Source: Bacteroidota bacterium
GTDB lineage: Bacteria; Bacteroidota; Bacteroidia; Sphingobacteriales; Sphingobacteriaceae
Assembly (NCBI GenBank): GCA_026224775.1
Contig: JAMFRP010000011.1
Location: forward strand, 87,128 to 151,127
Direction: 5' to 3'
Length of the DNA: 64,000 nt
The notes under the pieces are model-generated. The model did not search any database. It was not told where the DNA came from and saw only the letters and a list, made by a program, of their open reading frames with translations. Positions 10,462-21,100 of this stretch are shown in pieces (within the stretch, counting starts at the first letter, position 1; each line of letters starts with the position of its first letter). The translations under genes were made by a program, and so were the position numbers.

Positions 10462-11009
10462 GCAATATGTTTATAGGCGGCTCTCAGAAATTTTAAAGCA
10501 ATGGATAACTGGTTTTCAACGGACTTTTTGGAAACGCCTAATTTATCAGCGATTTCCTGATTGGACAGGTGTTCTATTCGGCTCAGACAGAAGATTTCAT
10601 GACAACGTTTGGGTAATTGATCCAGATATTGGTTTAATTCCAGCTGTAACTCTAGTTCCCTGATGCGCACATCGCCGGAGTTAAGTTCCGATTCGCTCTC
10701 GGCTTCGGTGAATTCTGCCCGATAGGCAATTGACATTTTAGTAGCTTTTTGCCTTGAATATACCTGGTAACGGATAGCTGTCAGTAAAAAACCTGGAAAA
10801 GCCTTAATTTCCAAAGTGCCTCGCCTGTTCCAAAGACTTAAAAATACATCATGAACAATCTCGAGGCTATTTTCTTCGTCCCCCAACTGTCGAAACGCTA
10901 TTTTATATAATCTGGCCCAGTACCTTTTAAACAATGCATCAAAGGCTGATTCGTCGTCATTACGAACAGCATCCCATAATTCGGAATCGGTTTTCAGTGC
11001 TTTAAGCAT
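10428..11009 (-). CDS. ECF RNA polymerase sigma factor (FecI/PUL type)
   Basis: Extracytoplasmic-function sigma factor of the Bacteroidetes FecI-like group that partners a FecR anti-sigma factor. Region 2 (about 20-85) shows the FxxLFxRYWxxL start and the EIVHDVFLSLW segment. Region 4 (about 125-185) ends in a helix-turn-helix with LSNQEIADKLGVSKKSVENQ. The ATG at 11009 is preferred over the upstream GTG at 11021 because residues line up with the family from there. It is divergent from the FecR gene at 11143 and convergent with the truncated melibiase gene. By position it should control the SusC/SusD genes and perhaps the hydrolases. The C-terminal tail (HIAYFLLVMYMLR) is unusually hydrophobic. 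Confidence 0.9.
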   Translation of the reverse strand: MLKALKTDSELWDAVRNDDESAFDALFKRYWARLYKIAFRQLGDEENSLEIVHDVFLSLWNRRGTLEIKAFPGFLLTAIRYQVYSRQKATKMSIAYRAEFTEAESESELNSGDVRIRELELQLELNQYLDQLPKRCHEIFCLSRIEHLSNQEIADKLGVSKKSVENQLSIALKFLRAAYKHIAYFLLVMYMLR

Positions 11010-11142
11010 ACAATTGGTCACTAAAAATAGAAAAAAAATTACATGTCACCTAAATTGAAAAAAAATAAAAAAAAGTATAAAAGTATGGGTGTTAGGTGTC
11101 TGAATACATACTATATAAATATAGACCCAAATTTTTTATTAG
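11010..11142. promoter_or_regulatory. Divergent sigma/FecR control region with inverted repeat
   Basis: This 133-bp AT-rich spacer must carry promoters for both the sigma gene (left) and the FecR gene (right). It contains a separated inverted repeat, CACCTAA at 11047-11053 and TTAGGTG at 11092-11098, with about 38 bp between the arms. That layout could bind a dimer or form a loop, but no regulator is assigned. Runs of A mark the middle. No clear TAnnTTTG element was seen. Confidence 0.35.
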
Positions 11143-12306
11143 ATGATTACCAAAGAAGAGTTCCTAATACTGTATGAAAAGAATCTATCAGGAGAATGCA
11201 CACCTGAGGAAAAACAATTGCTGGAAGCCCACCACGATGAAATTACCATGCCGGATGACGAATGGGATAAAGACCTGGGTAATAAAAAACGCTTGTACAA
11301 TATTCTTAATGCTAAACTTCATGAAAGCATGGGCTCAACATCTGGTAATGGGGGCGCTATCAAACGGTACGTGTGGGTGAAATGGGCGGCAGCTTTATTG
11401 ATTTTCTTTTCTGCAGCGATGTTGTATTTGAAACTAAGGCCTGTGACCCCGGCATATAATGGGTTAGCTAAGGTAAAACCTGCAGTAATCCTCCCTGGAA
11501 GCAATAAGGCGTATTTAACGATGTCTAACGGTACTGTGATTACTTTAAATGGTGCGAGAAATGGTAAATTATTAGCACAATCAGGCACCCAGGTTAATAA
11601 AGTAAAGGATGGGCTGCTCGAGTATAACGGCCAGAAATCCGGAAACCCTGCGGCCGCTGCTGACGAAAATGCCTATAATACGATGAATGTTCCCCGAGGC
11701 GGACAATATCAACTGATATTGTCTGACGGTACAAAGGTTTGGCTCAACTCGGCATCGTCCTTAAAGTACCCGGTTTCCTTCAATGGGAGAGAGAGGATAG
11801 TAGAACTTACTGGTGAGGCCTACTTTGAAGTGGTAAAAAACGATGCGCAGCCCTTTAAGGTACGGGTGAACGGAATTACCGTGCAGGATTTAGGTACACA
11901 TTTTAACGTCATGGGCTATAGCGATGAAAAGGAGGTGAAAACTACTTTATTAGAAGGTGCAGTTAAATTGGTAAATAATGGCCACGAAGCATTTTTAAAA
12001 CCGGGTGAACAAGGCATGCTCAACTCGCAGCATAATGGCTTTAATGTTAGAGATGTGGATGTAGATGATGTGGTAGCCTGGAAAAATGGATTTTTTGCCT
12101 TTAATAATGAAGATATTCAAACAATCATGCGGCGTATATCCAGGTGGTACGATGTAGATGTCGTATTTCCTGCGCAATTCAAGCGGAAAAATTTTGGCGG
12201 AACTATCTCCCGCTTTAAAGATGTTGACGAAGTGCTGAACGCGCTGGAGTTAACAGGATCTATTCACTTTAAAATTGAAGGAAGGAGGATCACCGTAATG
12301 CCGTAA
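11143..12306 (+). CDS. FecR-family anti-sigma factor
   Basis: Inner-membrane anti-sigma factor that holds the neighbouring ECF sigma factor until a signal arrives from the outer-membrane SusC. Residues 1-75 form the cytoplasmic sigma-binding part, and one membrane span lies at about 80-97. The periplasmic FecR domain (about 180-275) shows the NVPRGGQYQLxLSDGTKVWLN signature and LTGEAYFEV. A DUF4974 domain (about 315-385), typical of Bacteroidetes FecR proteins, closes the chain. The 387-residue length is standard. It is divergent from the sigma gene and lies 131 bp before susC. The SusC has an STN domain, which is the expected contact partner. Confidence 0.92.
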   Translation: MITKEEFLILYEKNLSGECTPEEKQLLEAHHDEITMPDDEWDKDLGNKKRLYNILNAKLHESMGSTSGNGGAIKRYVWVKWAAALLIFFSAAMLYLKLRPVTPAYNGLAKVKPAVILPGSNKAYLTMSNGTVITLNGARNGKLLAQSGTQVNKVKDGLLEYNGQKSGNPAAAADENAYNTMNVPRGGQYQLILSDGTKVWLNSASSLKYPVSFNGRERIVELTGEAYFEVVKNDAQPFKVRVNGITVQDLGTHFNVMGYSDEKEVKTTLLEGAVKLVNNGHEAFLKPGEQGMLNSQHNGFNVRDVDVDDVVAWKNGFFAFNNEDIQTIMRRISRWYDVDVVFPAQFKRKNFGGTISRFKDVDEVLNALELTGSIHFKIEGRRITVMP

Positions 12307-12339
12307 CCAATACAAATCTTAACACATATGCCTTAAAAA

Positions 12340-12369
12340 AGACCAGGAGCAATGGGATGCCCCCGGTCT
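12340..12369 (+). promoter_or_regulatory. Possible hairpin in the fecR-susC spacer
   Basis: AGACCaGGaGC and GCcCCcGGTCT can pair with two symmetric A.C mismatches around a short loop. There is no T-run after it, so a simple terminator is unlikely. It may set the ratio of regulator to transporter mRNA by processing or attenuation. Seen by eye only; no folding was calculated. Confidence 0.3.
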
Positions 12370-12437
12370 ATAGCCTTTCGGCGTTAAGGAAACATAACCA
12401 ATAGTTAGTACAATCAATTATTATTAACCTTAATCAA

Positions 12438-15400
12438 ATGTATAAAATTATTAATGCATTTCTATGCATGCGGTATTCCCGCGTATTTTTTAAATCGCTG
12501 CTCATCATGAAACTTATAGTCATATTATTGACGGTGTCTTTTTTACAGGTAAGTGCTGCGACTTATGCGCAAAAAGTAAGCATAACGGTGAAAGACGGAT
12601 CGCTGCACGATGTTTTCAAGAAGCTCAGAAAACAAACCGGCTACAACTTTCTGTACGACAGCGATATGTTGAATGATGCCAAGCCGGTGGACTTATCTTT
12701 TATAAACACACCGCTGGACCAGGTATTAAAGGCGTGCTTCGATGGCCAACCCTTAACCTATATCATCAGCAACAATACGGTAATCATACGTCTTAAACCG
12801 GTTGCGCCGAAAAAAGACGATGTGATGAGAGATCTCACCATTTCCGGAAAGATCGTTGACTCTAAAGGTAACTCATTGCCTGGTGTCAGTATCCATATTA
12901 AGGGGACAACTCAAGGGACAGTAAGTGATGCGAACGGCTCATTTACCATAAAAGTGGCAGATGACAAGGCCATATTAATTTTCAGCTTCATCGGGTTTAC
13001 TACACAGGAAATTCCGATAAGCGGAAACCATCAAATTAATGTTGTTTTACTGGAGCAGCCGTCCTCCCTAAACGAGGTTGTTGTGGTGGGGTATGGTACC
13101 CAGCGTAAAGGCGATGTAAACGGTGCAATATCTTCTGTCAGTGGTGATGTGCTCAAGGACCAGCCCGGCGCTAATTTTGAGAGTTCACTGGAAGGCAAAA
13201 CCGCCGGTGTTCAGATTATTCAGAATTCTGGTCAGCCAGGTGCTACAGCCCAGGTTCGGATCAGGGGCTTTACCTCTATCAATAATTCCGATCCGCTTTA
13301 TGTGATAGATGGTGTTCCGCTGGCTTCCAATGATGTCAATATTATTGACCCGGCAAACATAGCTTCTATTGATATCTTAAAAGATGCTTCCGCGCAGGCG
13401 ATTTATGGTTCAAGGGGGGCAAATGGCGTCATATTGGTTAAAACGAAAAAAGGTAGTAAGGACCATCCTGAAATATCATTCAGTACCTATCAGGGGATGT
13501 CGCAGATCAGAAAGACCCTGGATATGGTCAGCTCCGCCAACTATGTGCTGTTAAATGATGAGGCCTATAAGAATGCGGGCCAGTCAACGCCGTTTCTTAA
13601 CCCTCCTTCCAGTTATACCTCCACAACTAATTGGCAGGATGCAATATTTAGGACAGGAGTTGCGCAAAATTACAGCCTGGCGATCAGCGGCGGCAGTCCG
13701 ACAATGTCGTATAGGGTGAGCGCCGGCTATCTTGACCAGACCGGAACAATCATAGGTTCAGATTATAACCGCATTAATATTTCTAACAATCTGACCTTCA
13801 ATCCGAAGTCAAACATTGAGGTAGGTGAGATGATTGCATTCAATAAGTCGTTAACGCATAGCATAGATGGCAGCATCAACAATGAGGCTATTGCGGAAGA
13901 TCCTACCATTCCTGTGACGCTTCCGAATGGTAATTATTCAGCGACCCAATATTCCGATATTATAAACCCTGTGGCGAAAATTCATTATCTGTATGAAAAC
14001 CAACCATACAATCAATATGGATTATTGGCTAACACCTATTTACAATACAAGCCAATACCCGGCTTAGCGTTAAAAACGTCCTATAGTGCGGACATTAAAT
14101 TTAGCGATAATAAGCAATTCACGCCGAGCTATGACGTAGCTCCGGACTTTAATAATCCCGTTCCAAGTTTATATGAACAGAAAGACCAGGCGATCAACTG
14201 GACTTGGGATAACACGGCCACATATGACTTCAGCCTGGGTGCGAACAATCATTTCAACGTGTTAGGAGGTGTTTCTATGGAACGTTTTACCTATAACTAT
14301 ATACACGGATCTGACCAGGGGCAACCGGGTAATGATGCCTATTTGCAATACCTGGATGCCGGAACCAGTAATGAAGTTGTAGGCGGAAGTCAGCAGGAAT
14401 GGGACTTGCTTTCCTATATTGGCCGTTTAAACTATAATTATCAGGGGACCTATTTCCTGACCGCCACCATCCGTAGGGACGGATCATCCAAGTTTGGTTC
14501 CAACAATGAATTTGGAAACTTTCCATCAGCTGCAATTGGCTGGGTGGCAACCAACGAATCTTTTTTCCCCAAAAGCAATGTGCTGACTTATCTGAAGGTG
14601 CGTGGAAGTTACGGTGTTGTGGGTAACCAGGCACCCTTAGGCTATTATGATTACTCTGCTACAATTAATAATAATTACTACGCTGTAGGAAATCCTGCTA
14701 CCGCCCAGGTTACTGCCGATCCTAGTGGTCTTCCAAATCCAAACCTGAAATGGGAGCAGGATGAATCATGGAATGCTGGCTTTGATTATCACCTGTTCGG
14801 AGAGCATTTAAGTGGCTCGTTTGACTATTATCAGAAAACGACCAAAGACATGCTTTTAAGCCTGAATATATTGGCGGAATCAGGATTTACGCAGAGCCCG
14901 CCTGAAAATGCAGGTTCCATGAGAAATTCAGGTATCGAATTCTCTGCCGATTACCACACTAAATTATCGACAGATTTTAATTTTAATGCTGGTCTCCACT
15001 TCGCGACCATAAAGAATGATGTATTGAGTCTGAAGGAAACCGGGGAACAGATCTATAGCGGAGGTTTCAAACCAGGTAATTTTGAACTGACGGAGGTTGG
15101 ACACCCAATCGCTTCTTTTTACGGTTATGAGGCAGACGGCATCTTTCAAACGCCAGCTGATGTGAAAAACCATGCTACACAACCAGGGGCGGCGCCGGGT
15201 GATATCCGGTTCAAAGACCTGAATGGAGATGGGGTAATCAACCAGGATGACCAGACTTTTCTCGGCTCGCCGATTCCTAAGCTAACTTATGGTTTTAATG
15301 TCGGCGGATCTTATAAGAACTTTGACTTTAATATGAATTTCGACGGCGTCTATGGTAATAAGATAGCCGCGGCTTACGAGTATTACACCTACGGTTTATT

Positions 15401-15788
15401 CGTATCCAATTATAATTTTCAGGAAGCCGCTTTAGGTCGCTGGACTGGTCCGGGTACAAGCAATACCCTGCCGCGTTTAATCGCAAGTGATCCTAATGAT
15501 AATTCCCGGCCTTCCAGTTTTTACCTGCAAAGCGGATCCTATCTGCGCCTGCAAACAGTATCACTCGGTTACTCGCTGCCACAATCACTGCTAAGAAAAT
15601 CAAAGATCAGGGCATTGCGTATCTATATCTCTGCTGAAAACTTGCTGACCTTTACAAAATATACGGGGTATGACCCTGAGATCGGGACCCAGAATCAGGG
15701 GAACAATGGAACTTTAAACCTGGGTATTGATGATGCTATCTATCCTCAAAGCAGGACGTTAACGGCAGGTGCAAACCTAACTTTTTAA
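12438..15788 (+). CDS. SusC/RagA-type TonB-dependent transporter with STN signalling domain
   Basis: Outer-membrane TonB-dependent glycan importer. The N-terminus is a signal peptide (about 1-44, ending TYAQ). An STN domain (about 47-118) is next, the hallmark of transporters that signal to a FecR anti-sigma factor. A CarboxypepD_reg-like domain (about 133-210) starts with LTISGKIVDSKGN. The plug follows a VVVVGYGTQRKGDV segment and contains VRIRGFTSINNSDPLYVIDG. The rest is the 22-strand barrel ending in NLTF. Length of 1116 residues is typical. susD follows within 30 bp. Inference: substrate binding here releases the sigma factor encoded at 10428-11009 and switches the locus on. Confidence 0.95.
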   Translation: MYKIINAFLCMRYSRVFFKSLLIMKLIVILLTVSFLQVSAATYAQKVSITVKDGSLHDVFKKLRKQTGYNFLYDSDMLNDAKPVDLSFINTPLDQVLKACFDGQPLTYIISNNTVIIRLKPVAPKKDDVMRDLTISGKIVDSKGNSLPGVSIHIKGTTQGTVSDANGSFTIKVADDKAILIFSFIGFTTQEIPISGNHQINVVLLEQPSSLNEVVVVGYGTQRKGDVNGAISSVSGDVLKDQPGANFESSLEGKTAGVQIIQNSGQPGATAQVRIRGFTSINNSDPLYVIDGVPLASNDVNIIDPANIASIDILKDASAQAIYGSRGANGVILVKTKKGSKDHPEISFSTYQGMSQIRKTLDMVSSANYVLLNDEAYKNAGQSTPFLNPPSSYTSTTNWQDAIFRTGVAQNYSLAISGGSPTMSYRVSAGYLDQTGTIIGSDYNRINISNNLTFNPKSNIEVGEMIAFNKSLTHSIDGSINNEAIAEDPTIPVTLPNGNYSATQYSDIINPVAKIHYLYENQPYNQYGLLANTYLQYKPIPGLALKTSYSADIKFSDNKQFTPSYDVAPDFNNPVPSLYEQKDQAINWTWDNTATYDFSLGANNHFNVLGGVSMERFTYNYIHGSDQGQPGNDAYLQYLDAGTSNEVVGGSQQEWDLLSYIGRLNYNYQGTYFLTATIRRDGSSKFGSNNEFGNFPSAAIGWVATNESFFPKSNVLTYLKVRGSYGVVGNQAPLGYYDYSATINNNYYAVGNPATAQVTADPSGLPNPNLKWEQDESWNAGFDYHLFGEHLSGSFDYYQKTTKDMLLSLNILAESGFTQSPPENAGSMRNSGIEFSADYHTKLSTDFNFNAGLHFATIKNDVLSLKETGEQIYSGGFKPGNFELTEVGHPIASFYGYEADGIFQTPADVKNHATQPGAAPGDIRFKDLNGDGVINQDDQTFLGSPIPKLTYGFNVGGSYKNFDFNMNFDGVYGNKIAAAYEYYTYGLFVSNYNFQEAALGRWTGPGTSNTLPRLIASDPNDNSRPSSFYLQSGSYLRLQTVSLGYSLPQSLLRKSKIRALRIYISAENLLTFTKYTGYDPEIGTQNQGNNGTLNLGIDDAIYPQSRTLTAGANLTF

Positions 15789-15815
15789 TCTATGTACGCT
15801 TTAAAAATTACTACG

Positions 15816-17279
15816 ATGAAATACTATCACATAATAATAGCTGTAGTTTTATTGACAGGACTGGGCAGTTGTAATAAATTTCTGGATGAGACGCCCACAG
15901 CGCATTTATCGACATCCAGTTATTATACGACCAGCGCTGACGCGGTTGCCGCCGTTCTGGATGTTTATCATTTAATGAAAGATCAGGCTTATGGCGGTTA
16001 TTCGCCCTCCTCATTTGGCGATATCATGGCGGATGACGCCAACAAAGGTGGGGGCGGCGCTTCGGATCAGGCACTGATACAAGATCTTAAAACGTTTACT
16101 GCAACGTCAGATAATGGCTATGTTTATAATGCCTGGCGCGATAATTTCAAGGGTATATATTTAGCAGATGTCGTATTACAGCAGGTGCCCGGAATTACTA
16201 TGGATAGCCAGCTGCAAACGCAGATACTCGGGGAAGCTTACTTTTTACGGGGGTATTACTATCTCCAATTAGAAAGGCTTTTCGGGCGTGTGCCTATTAT
16301 CAAAACGCCAATCGCCAATGGGGATTATAATGTACCGCAATCTTCTGAAGCGGATGTGCTGGCCCTGATTGAAGCTGACGCTACTACAGCGATTGCAGAT
16401 CTGCCTAATCAGAGTGATCAGGCGCTGACCGATCGTGGCCGGGCGACTAAGGGCGCCGCACAATCGCTGCTGCTGGAAACCTATATGTGGGAGAAAAAAT
16501 GGACGCAGGCACAGGCGCTGGGTGATCAGATCATTACTTCCGGACAATATGCCCTTGATGCTGATGTTACTCAAATATGGACATTACCGGAAGAATTTGG
16601 CCCTGAATCTATTTTTGAGGTTAATAACGAGGATATTCCAGGTAAAGGTGTAGGTAACTTATTAAATTTATTTGATGCGCCGAGAAATACCTGGGGATAT
16701 GGCTTTGTTGTTCCATCCCAATCGTTGGTTAATGAATTCGAACCGGGTGATCCAAGATTAAATGCTACTGTCATTTTCAATAACGAAAAGTTACCTGATG
16801 GTACCGTAGCCAACACAGCAACAAGCGAAACTGGTTACTGGAACAGGAAATACTGGTTACCGGTTAGTGAAATCCCAACTAATAACGGCGGGGGGACCGG
16901 TGACGGGCCGACCAATGACCGGATTTACGGGCTGGCAGAAGTTATGCTGTGGACTGCGGAGGCTGCTTTTCAAAACGGAAATGTTTCCCATGCAACAGAC
17001 CTGATCAATACCATTCGGGCGCGTGCAAGAACCAGCGGCGGTAACACTAATATGTCTATATTACCGGCCTATGGTTCCGTAACCCTTGCTCAAATTTACC
17101 ATGAGGAACGTGTAGAAACAGCGCTTGGTGAACACCGCAGGTGGTACGATCTGATCAGGACGGGCAGAGCAGCCACTTTACTGCCGAACTTTAAAACCGG
17201 CGTGAACGAGCATATCCCAATTCCTTATAGTGAGATACAGCTGAGCGGCGGTGTGCTAACACAGAACCCAGGCTATTAA
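15816..17279 (+). CDS. SusD/RagB-type surface glycan-binding lipoprotein
   Basis: Surface lipoprotein that caps the SusC channel and binds glycan. The ATG at 15816 is preferred over 15792, since it gives a clean lipoprotein signal (MKYYHIIIAVVLLTGLGSC) with the lipidated cysteine at residue 19. The upstream start adds eight residues. The helical TPR scaffold is seen in repeats such as ADVVLQQVPG and QILGEAYFLRGYYYLQLERL. The C-terminal part has the family signature with EERRVETALGEHRRWYDLIR-like wording (EERVETALGEHRRWYDLI here). It sits directly after susC and before a strong terminator. Which sugar it binds cannot be told. Confidence 0.95.
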   Translation: MKYYHIIIAVVLLTGLGSCNKFLDETPTAHLSTSSYYTTSADAVAAVLDVYHLMKDQAYGGYSPSSFGDIMADDANKGGGGASDQALIQDLKTFTATSDNGYVYNAWRDNFKGIYLADVVLQQVPGITMDSQLQTQILGEAYFLRGYYYLQLERLFGRVPIIKTPIANGDYNVPQSSEADVLALIEADATTAIADLPNQSDQALTDRGRATKGAAQSLLLETYMWEKKWTQAQALGDQIITSGQYALDADVTQIWTLPEEFGPESIFEVNNEDIPGKGVGNLLNLFDAPRNTWGYGFVVPSQSLVNEFEPGDPRLNATVIFNNEKLPDGTVANTATSETGYWNRKYWLPVSEIPTNNGGGTGDGPTNDRIYGLAEVMLWTAEAAFQNGNVSHATDLINTIRARARTSGGNTNMSILPAYGSVTLAQIYHEERVETALGEHRRWYDLIRTGRAATLLPNFKTGVNEHIPIPYSEIQLSGGVLTQNPGY

Positions 17280-17296
17280 TCATGTTTATATAATAT

Positions 17297-17343
17297 AATA
17301 CGCGGGCGCACCGGGTTAATCGGTACGTCCGCGTATTGTGTTT
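17297..17343 (+). terminator. Rho-independent terminator after susD
   Basis: AATACGCGGgCG at 17297-17308 pairs with CGTCCGCGTATT at 17326-17337 (one G.T pair), followed by a T-rich tract. It marks the end of the susC-susD transcript 18 bp behind the susD stop. Confidence 0.75.
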
Positions 17344-17720
17344 ATTGCTATAAGGCTAAATAAAGCAGTATTTCCCATTAATCGGAGCGCCTATTTATGT
17401 TTTTGCTTATTTAACAAGGGGGAGATTTACGCTAATAGATCTTGAAGGTATGATCCAGGTTATTAGCGCTGCTAAAACTTACCTTAAGGTCGTTGTAATA
17501 GCCAGTATTTTAACGTGTAAAGCCAGCTGTGAACACTTAGATCTCTACCTTGCTTCCATCCGTTCTGTACGATTGATGCGGCGGTAAAATTACCAATGTT
17601 TTCAATGGCATTTAGTGCCACAATCTGTAATAGCGCCATTATTTTTTATTTAATTGATGTATAGATTTAAAAATTAATTAATATTGTTTTTCTGCAAACC
17701 CACATGTTGAACTTTCAGCG
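17344..17720. other. Non-coding or decayed spacer
   Basis: No convincing gene. A reverse-strand frame of about 50 codons ending near 17487 (beginning MALLQIVALNAIENIGNF) looks slightly coding-like, but I do not recognise it. The stretch lies between the PUL terminator and a sigma-factor remnant and is most simply an eroded boundary zone. Confidence 0.4.
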
Positions 17721-17909
17721 ATGGACAATTTAAGTCATTTAGGAGATGACGAACTTTTGGAGCGGCTTATATCCGGTAATGGCGGCAAATATTGTACCCT
17801 ATACACGTGGTCGAGTCATGCAAGTGGATATGCCAAGCTGTTTGCTGTATTAAAAAGTAACGCGAGGGCGACAAAGGCATTAGATAAAATTATAGCATGT
17901 ACTTTTTAG
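17721..17909 (+). pseudogene. Remnant of an ECF sigma factor N-terminus
   Basis: A 62-codon frame that begins like region 2 of Bacteroidetes ECF sigma factors. DDELLERLISGN is followed by a degenerate LYTxWSxxxxGYAKLF segment and KSNARATKALDKII, where intact relatives read about as LKSxARAExALQEIF. The rest of region 2 and all of region 4 are gone. It is not a copy of the sigma factor at 10428-11009, since the wording differs. This suggests a second sigma/anti-sigma PUL once stood here or was cut off by insertion of the downstream defence/mobilization segment. It may not be translated. Confidence 0.5.
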
Positions 17910-18121
17910 TTTCATCATTAAAAAAGCGCCTGCCAATCCAAAGATTAGTTTCATGGTTTTATTAGATTAATTTAGTTGGGATATTAACCATACAAAATTA
18001 GTACGTTTATCTAATCTTGATTAACAATAAATGTTAAGAGTGTTTATTTAATTCATCGGTTTCTATCTTTACATATTAAATCAAACATTGCAATAAATAA
18101 AGACGGTACTAAAATCATAAT

Positions 18122-21100
18122 ATGGAGATAAGGGAAATATTTGAGAATAGAATTAAGATAGAGCCAAAGGTTATGTCAATTGAAAGTCTTTTCAATAACA
18201 TTGACCGTGTAAACAATACAAATTACAAACCGTCTTACCAGCGGAACTATGTTTGGGATGATGAAAAGGCGACTTATTTTATTGAAAGTATTTTACTTGG
18301 AACAGAAATTCCACCACTCATTTTTTTTAGAAATATTGATAAAGTAGAAGTAATTGATGGCAGGCAGCGCTATCAGACTATTTTAAGATTCATTAACAAT
18401 CAGTTTAAACTCAGGAAAAATGGACTTCAAAAACTAGATAATATAGGAATTGCTAATAAATCTTTTAAAGATATGGGCATGGAACTACAAGACCTTTTAT
18501 GGGATACAAAATTGAGGATTATTGAATTTAGTTTTCATTCCCAAAATCTAATTGATGAAGAAATCGAAGAGATTGTTAAAAAGGAAATATTTCGACGATA
18601 TAACAGTGGAATTACACCACTAAAAACTACTGATATCGACAACGCCGTTTACATTGGGGACGATTTAAACACATTTTTCAAACATCGACTGCAAAATGAT
18701 AAGATTTTTTCACGGAATGTTGCTAATGTTTTGCACTTCGAGAAAAGTAGTACTGAAATCATCTTAAAAAAAATCAGGCAGATGCTGGTTCAGCATCAAA
18801 TTCCAATTCGGTATTATGCGATAAAAAAGGATACCGTAATCTCTAAATACTATGAGTTCTTATTCGCTAGTGCTGACGCAGAGGATATCCAGGAAGTCTT
18901 TACAAAATTTATTGAAAAACTTAATTTACTAAATCGGATAAAAAACACATTCCCAAATAAAGGCACGGCCTACAACAGAATGATGTCCGAATGTTTGTTC
19001 TGGGTTTTCTCAATTTTGGAAAATGAGCAATTGTCTTTAAATATTATTACTAAAGAAGTATTGCAGGAACTAGTAGATTATTTAGTGATTAACCAAGATG
19101 CTTTTGGAATGGCCAGAAGTTCATTTTTAAATGAAATCACAACGCGATACACAGTAACTGCCGACTTTTTTGTTGAAAAGTTTAAGATTGATTTTCATAT
19201 CTACCTTCAGAACAATAATGATTTCAAGCAAAAGAATAAAGACATTACGCCGATTGATGAAGAAAGAATAAGTTTTGATGAATTAAGGATTAATAAACCA
19301 GAACCGTCTTCCATTGCGATTATGGATATTTGCCGACAAATGGAAAGGCAGCGGTTTTTAATTCGCCCCCCCTACCAAAGGAATGAGGTCATTAATAAAA
19401 AGAAGTCTTCATCAATCATAGAAAGTATTTTGCTGGGTATAAAACTGCCGCCAATTTTTGTTTATAAACGAAAAGATGAGGTTTCCGAGGTTTTGGATGG
19501 ACAGCAACGCCTATTGAGTATTTTAGGATTCATCAAAAAACCCTATCTAGATGAAAATAATAAAATTAGGCATTCGGATAAAGACGGCTATTCACTTAAT
19601 TTAAAGAATAGTATATTAAAAAATCTAAATGGTAAAAAATTCGATCAGCTAAGCCTAGAACAACAGGAGAAAATAAAGAACTTTGATCTATGGATTATAG
19701 AAATAAGTTATAAAAACAATATTAATTTTGAGCCAATTGACCTGTTTATCAGGTTAAACAACAAACCTTACCCTATTAAGGAAGATACCTTTGAAATGTG
19801 GAATTCCTACATTTCACGCGATATTATAGAAACTATAAAATCAATTCATAAAAACCATAGTGACTGGTTTTACATCCGAAAAAATAATTCACGGATGGAG
19901 GATGAAAATATTTACACCACTTTATCCTATTTCCAGTCGAGCTGGAATCGCGCTAACAAGCCAACAAATTATTTCCCCAAAGAGCTTGATATGTATAAGG
20001 TACTGAATAAAATAAATTTCAGGGTAAAATCGAAAAACGAAGTCAGCAAATTATTGGAGGACACTGAAACTAAGCAGGGTTTTATTAAAGCTGCTAATGA
20101 CCTAGAGTTCAATTTCATTACTAAGCTTAAACTATTGTTATCAGATGAAAACGATTCGACTAGTGTAATTATAAATAAAAATCTTGATGGAATTTTCAAA
20201 ATTGAAAATGGGAAAAGAACGCAACAGGGATTTTACGCCTTGTGGTATTTTCTTTTCGATATTCCTTTTGATATCATTCAAGAAAAGAAGCATTTTATTC
20301 GGGAAGACTTAAAATCTTTATTTTTAAAGATGACGGAGGTAGAAAGTAAGCAGGATTTTGATGCAGCGATAGCGGCTTTTAAATTGAAATACACCCAAGA
20401 TTCCTCAAGCGAAGAAAAAGCAACAAATGACTCTAAAAACCATATCAACTTAGGGGATATCGTTCATATTTATCAAGGACTTAATTTCAATGGTGTAACT
20501 AAGTCGAACATACTTAATCCTAAAACTTTATACCCATACCTGCGAAAAGGTGAATTTAAAGATTTACAAATTAACTCGGATGACATCACTTATATTGACA
20601 ATAATGAAAAAGGATTAAATAAAGAATTTTTTGATGCCAGAGGGAAAATCTTACTTAAAAGGTCGATTACATCGGATGCCCGCTTTTCCGTTGCTTTTTA
20701 TGATCAAAAATTGGCATTTAGTGTTGATACCTATGGTATAATTGCGAACCGCGGTGGCTTTTTGCCTAAGTTTATTTTGGCTTTTATGGCCAGTCGGTAT
20801 TGCTTCAATAAATATTATAATCAATTTTATATATCACCTACTGAGGAATTGAAGCCACTAGTGCTTGCTGATATTAAAGCAATCCAAATTCCTTATTTAA
20901 ACTTAGATGATCAAAACATATTTGCAGTACTTGTCGATTATACATTAAATTCAAATTTCAGTGGCCATATTAGCTTGTTTTTTATTAGATTAATTGATGC
21001 CATCATCTATGAAAACAGGTTTTCAGACCAGTTTAAAATATTTAATATTCAAATCATGGAATATTTGAAGGATTTGCAGCCACTTAATACCACAGATGTA

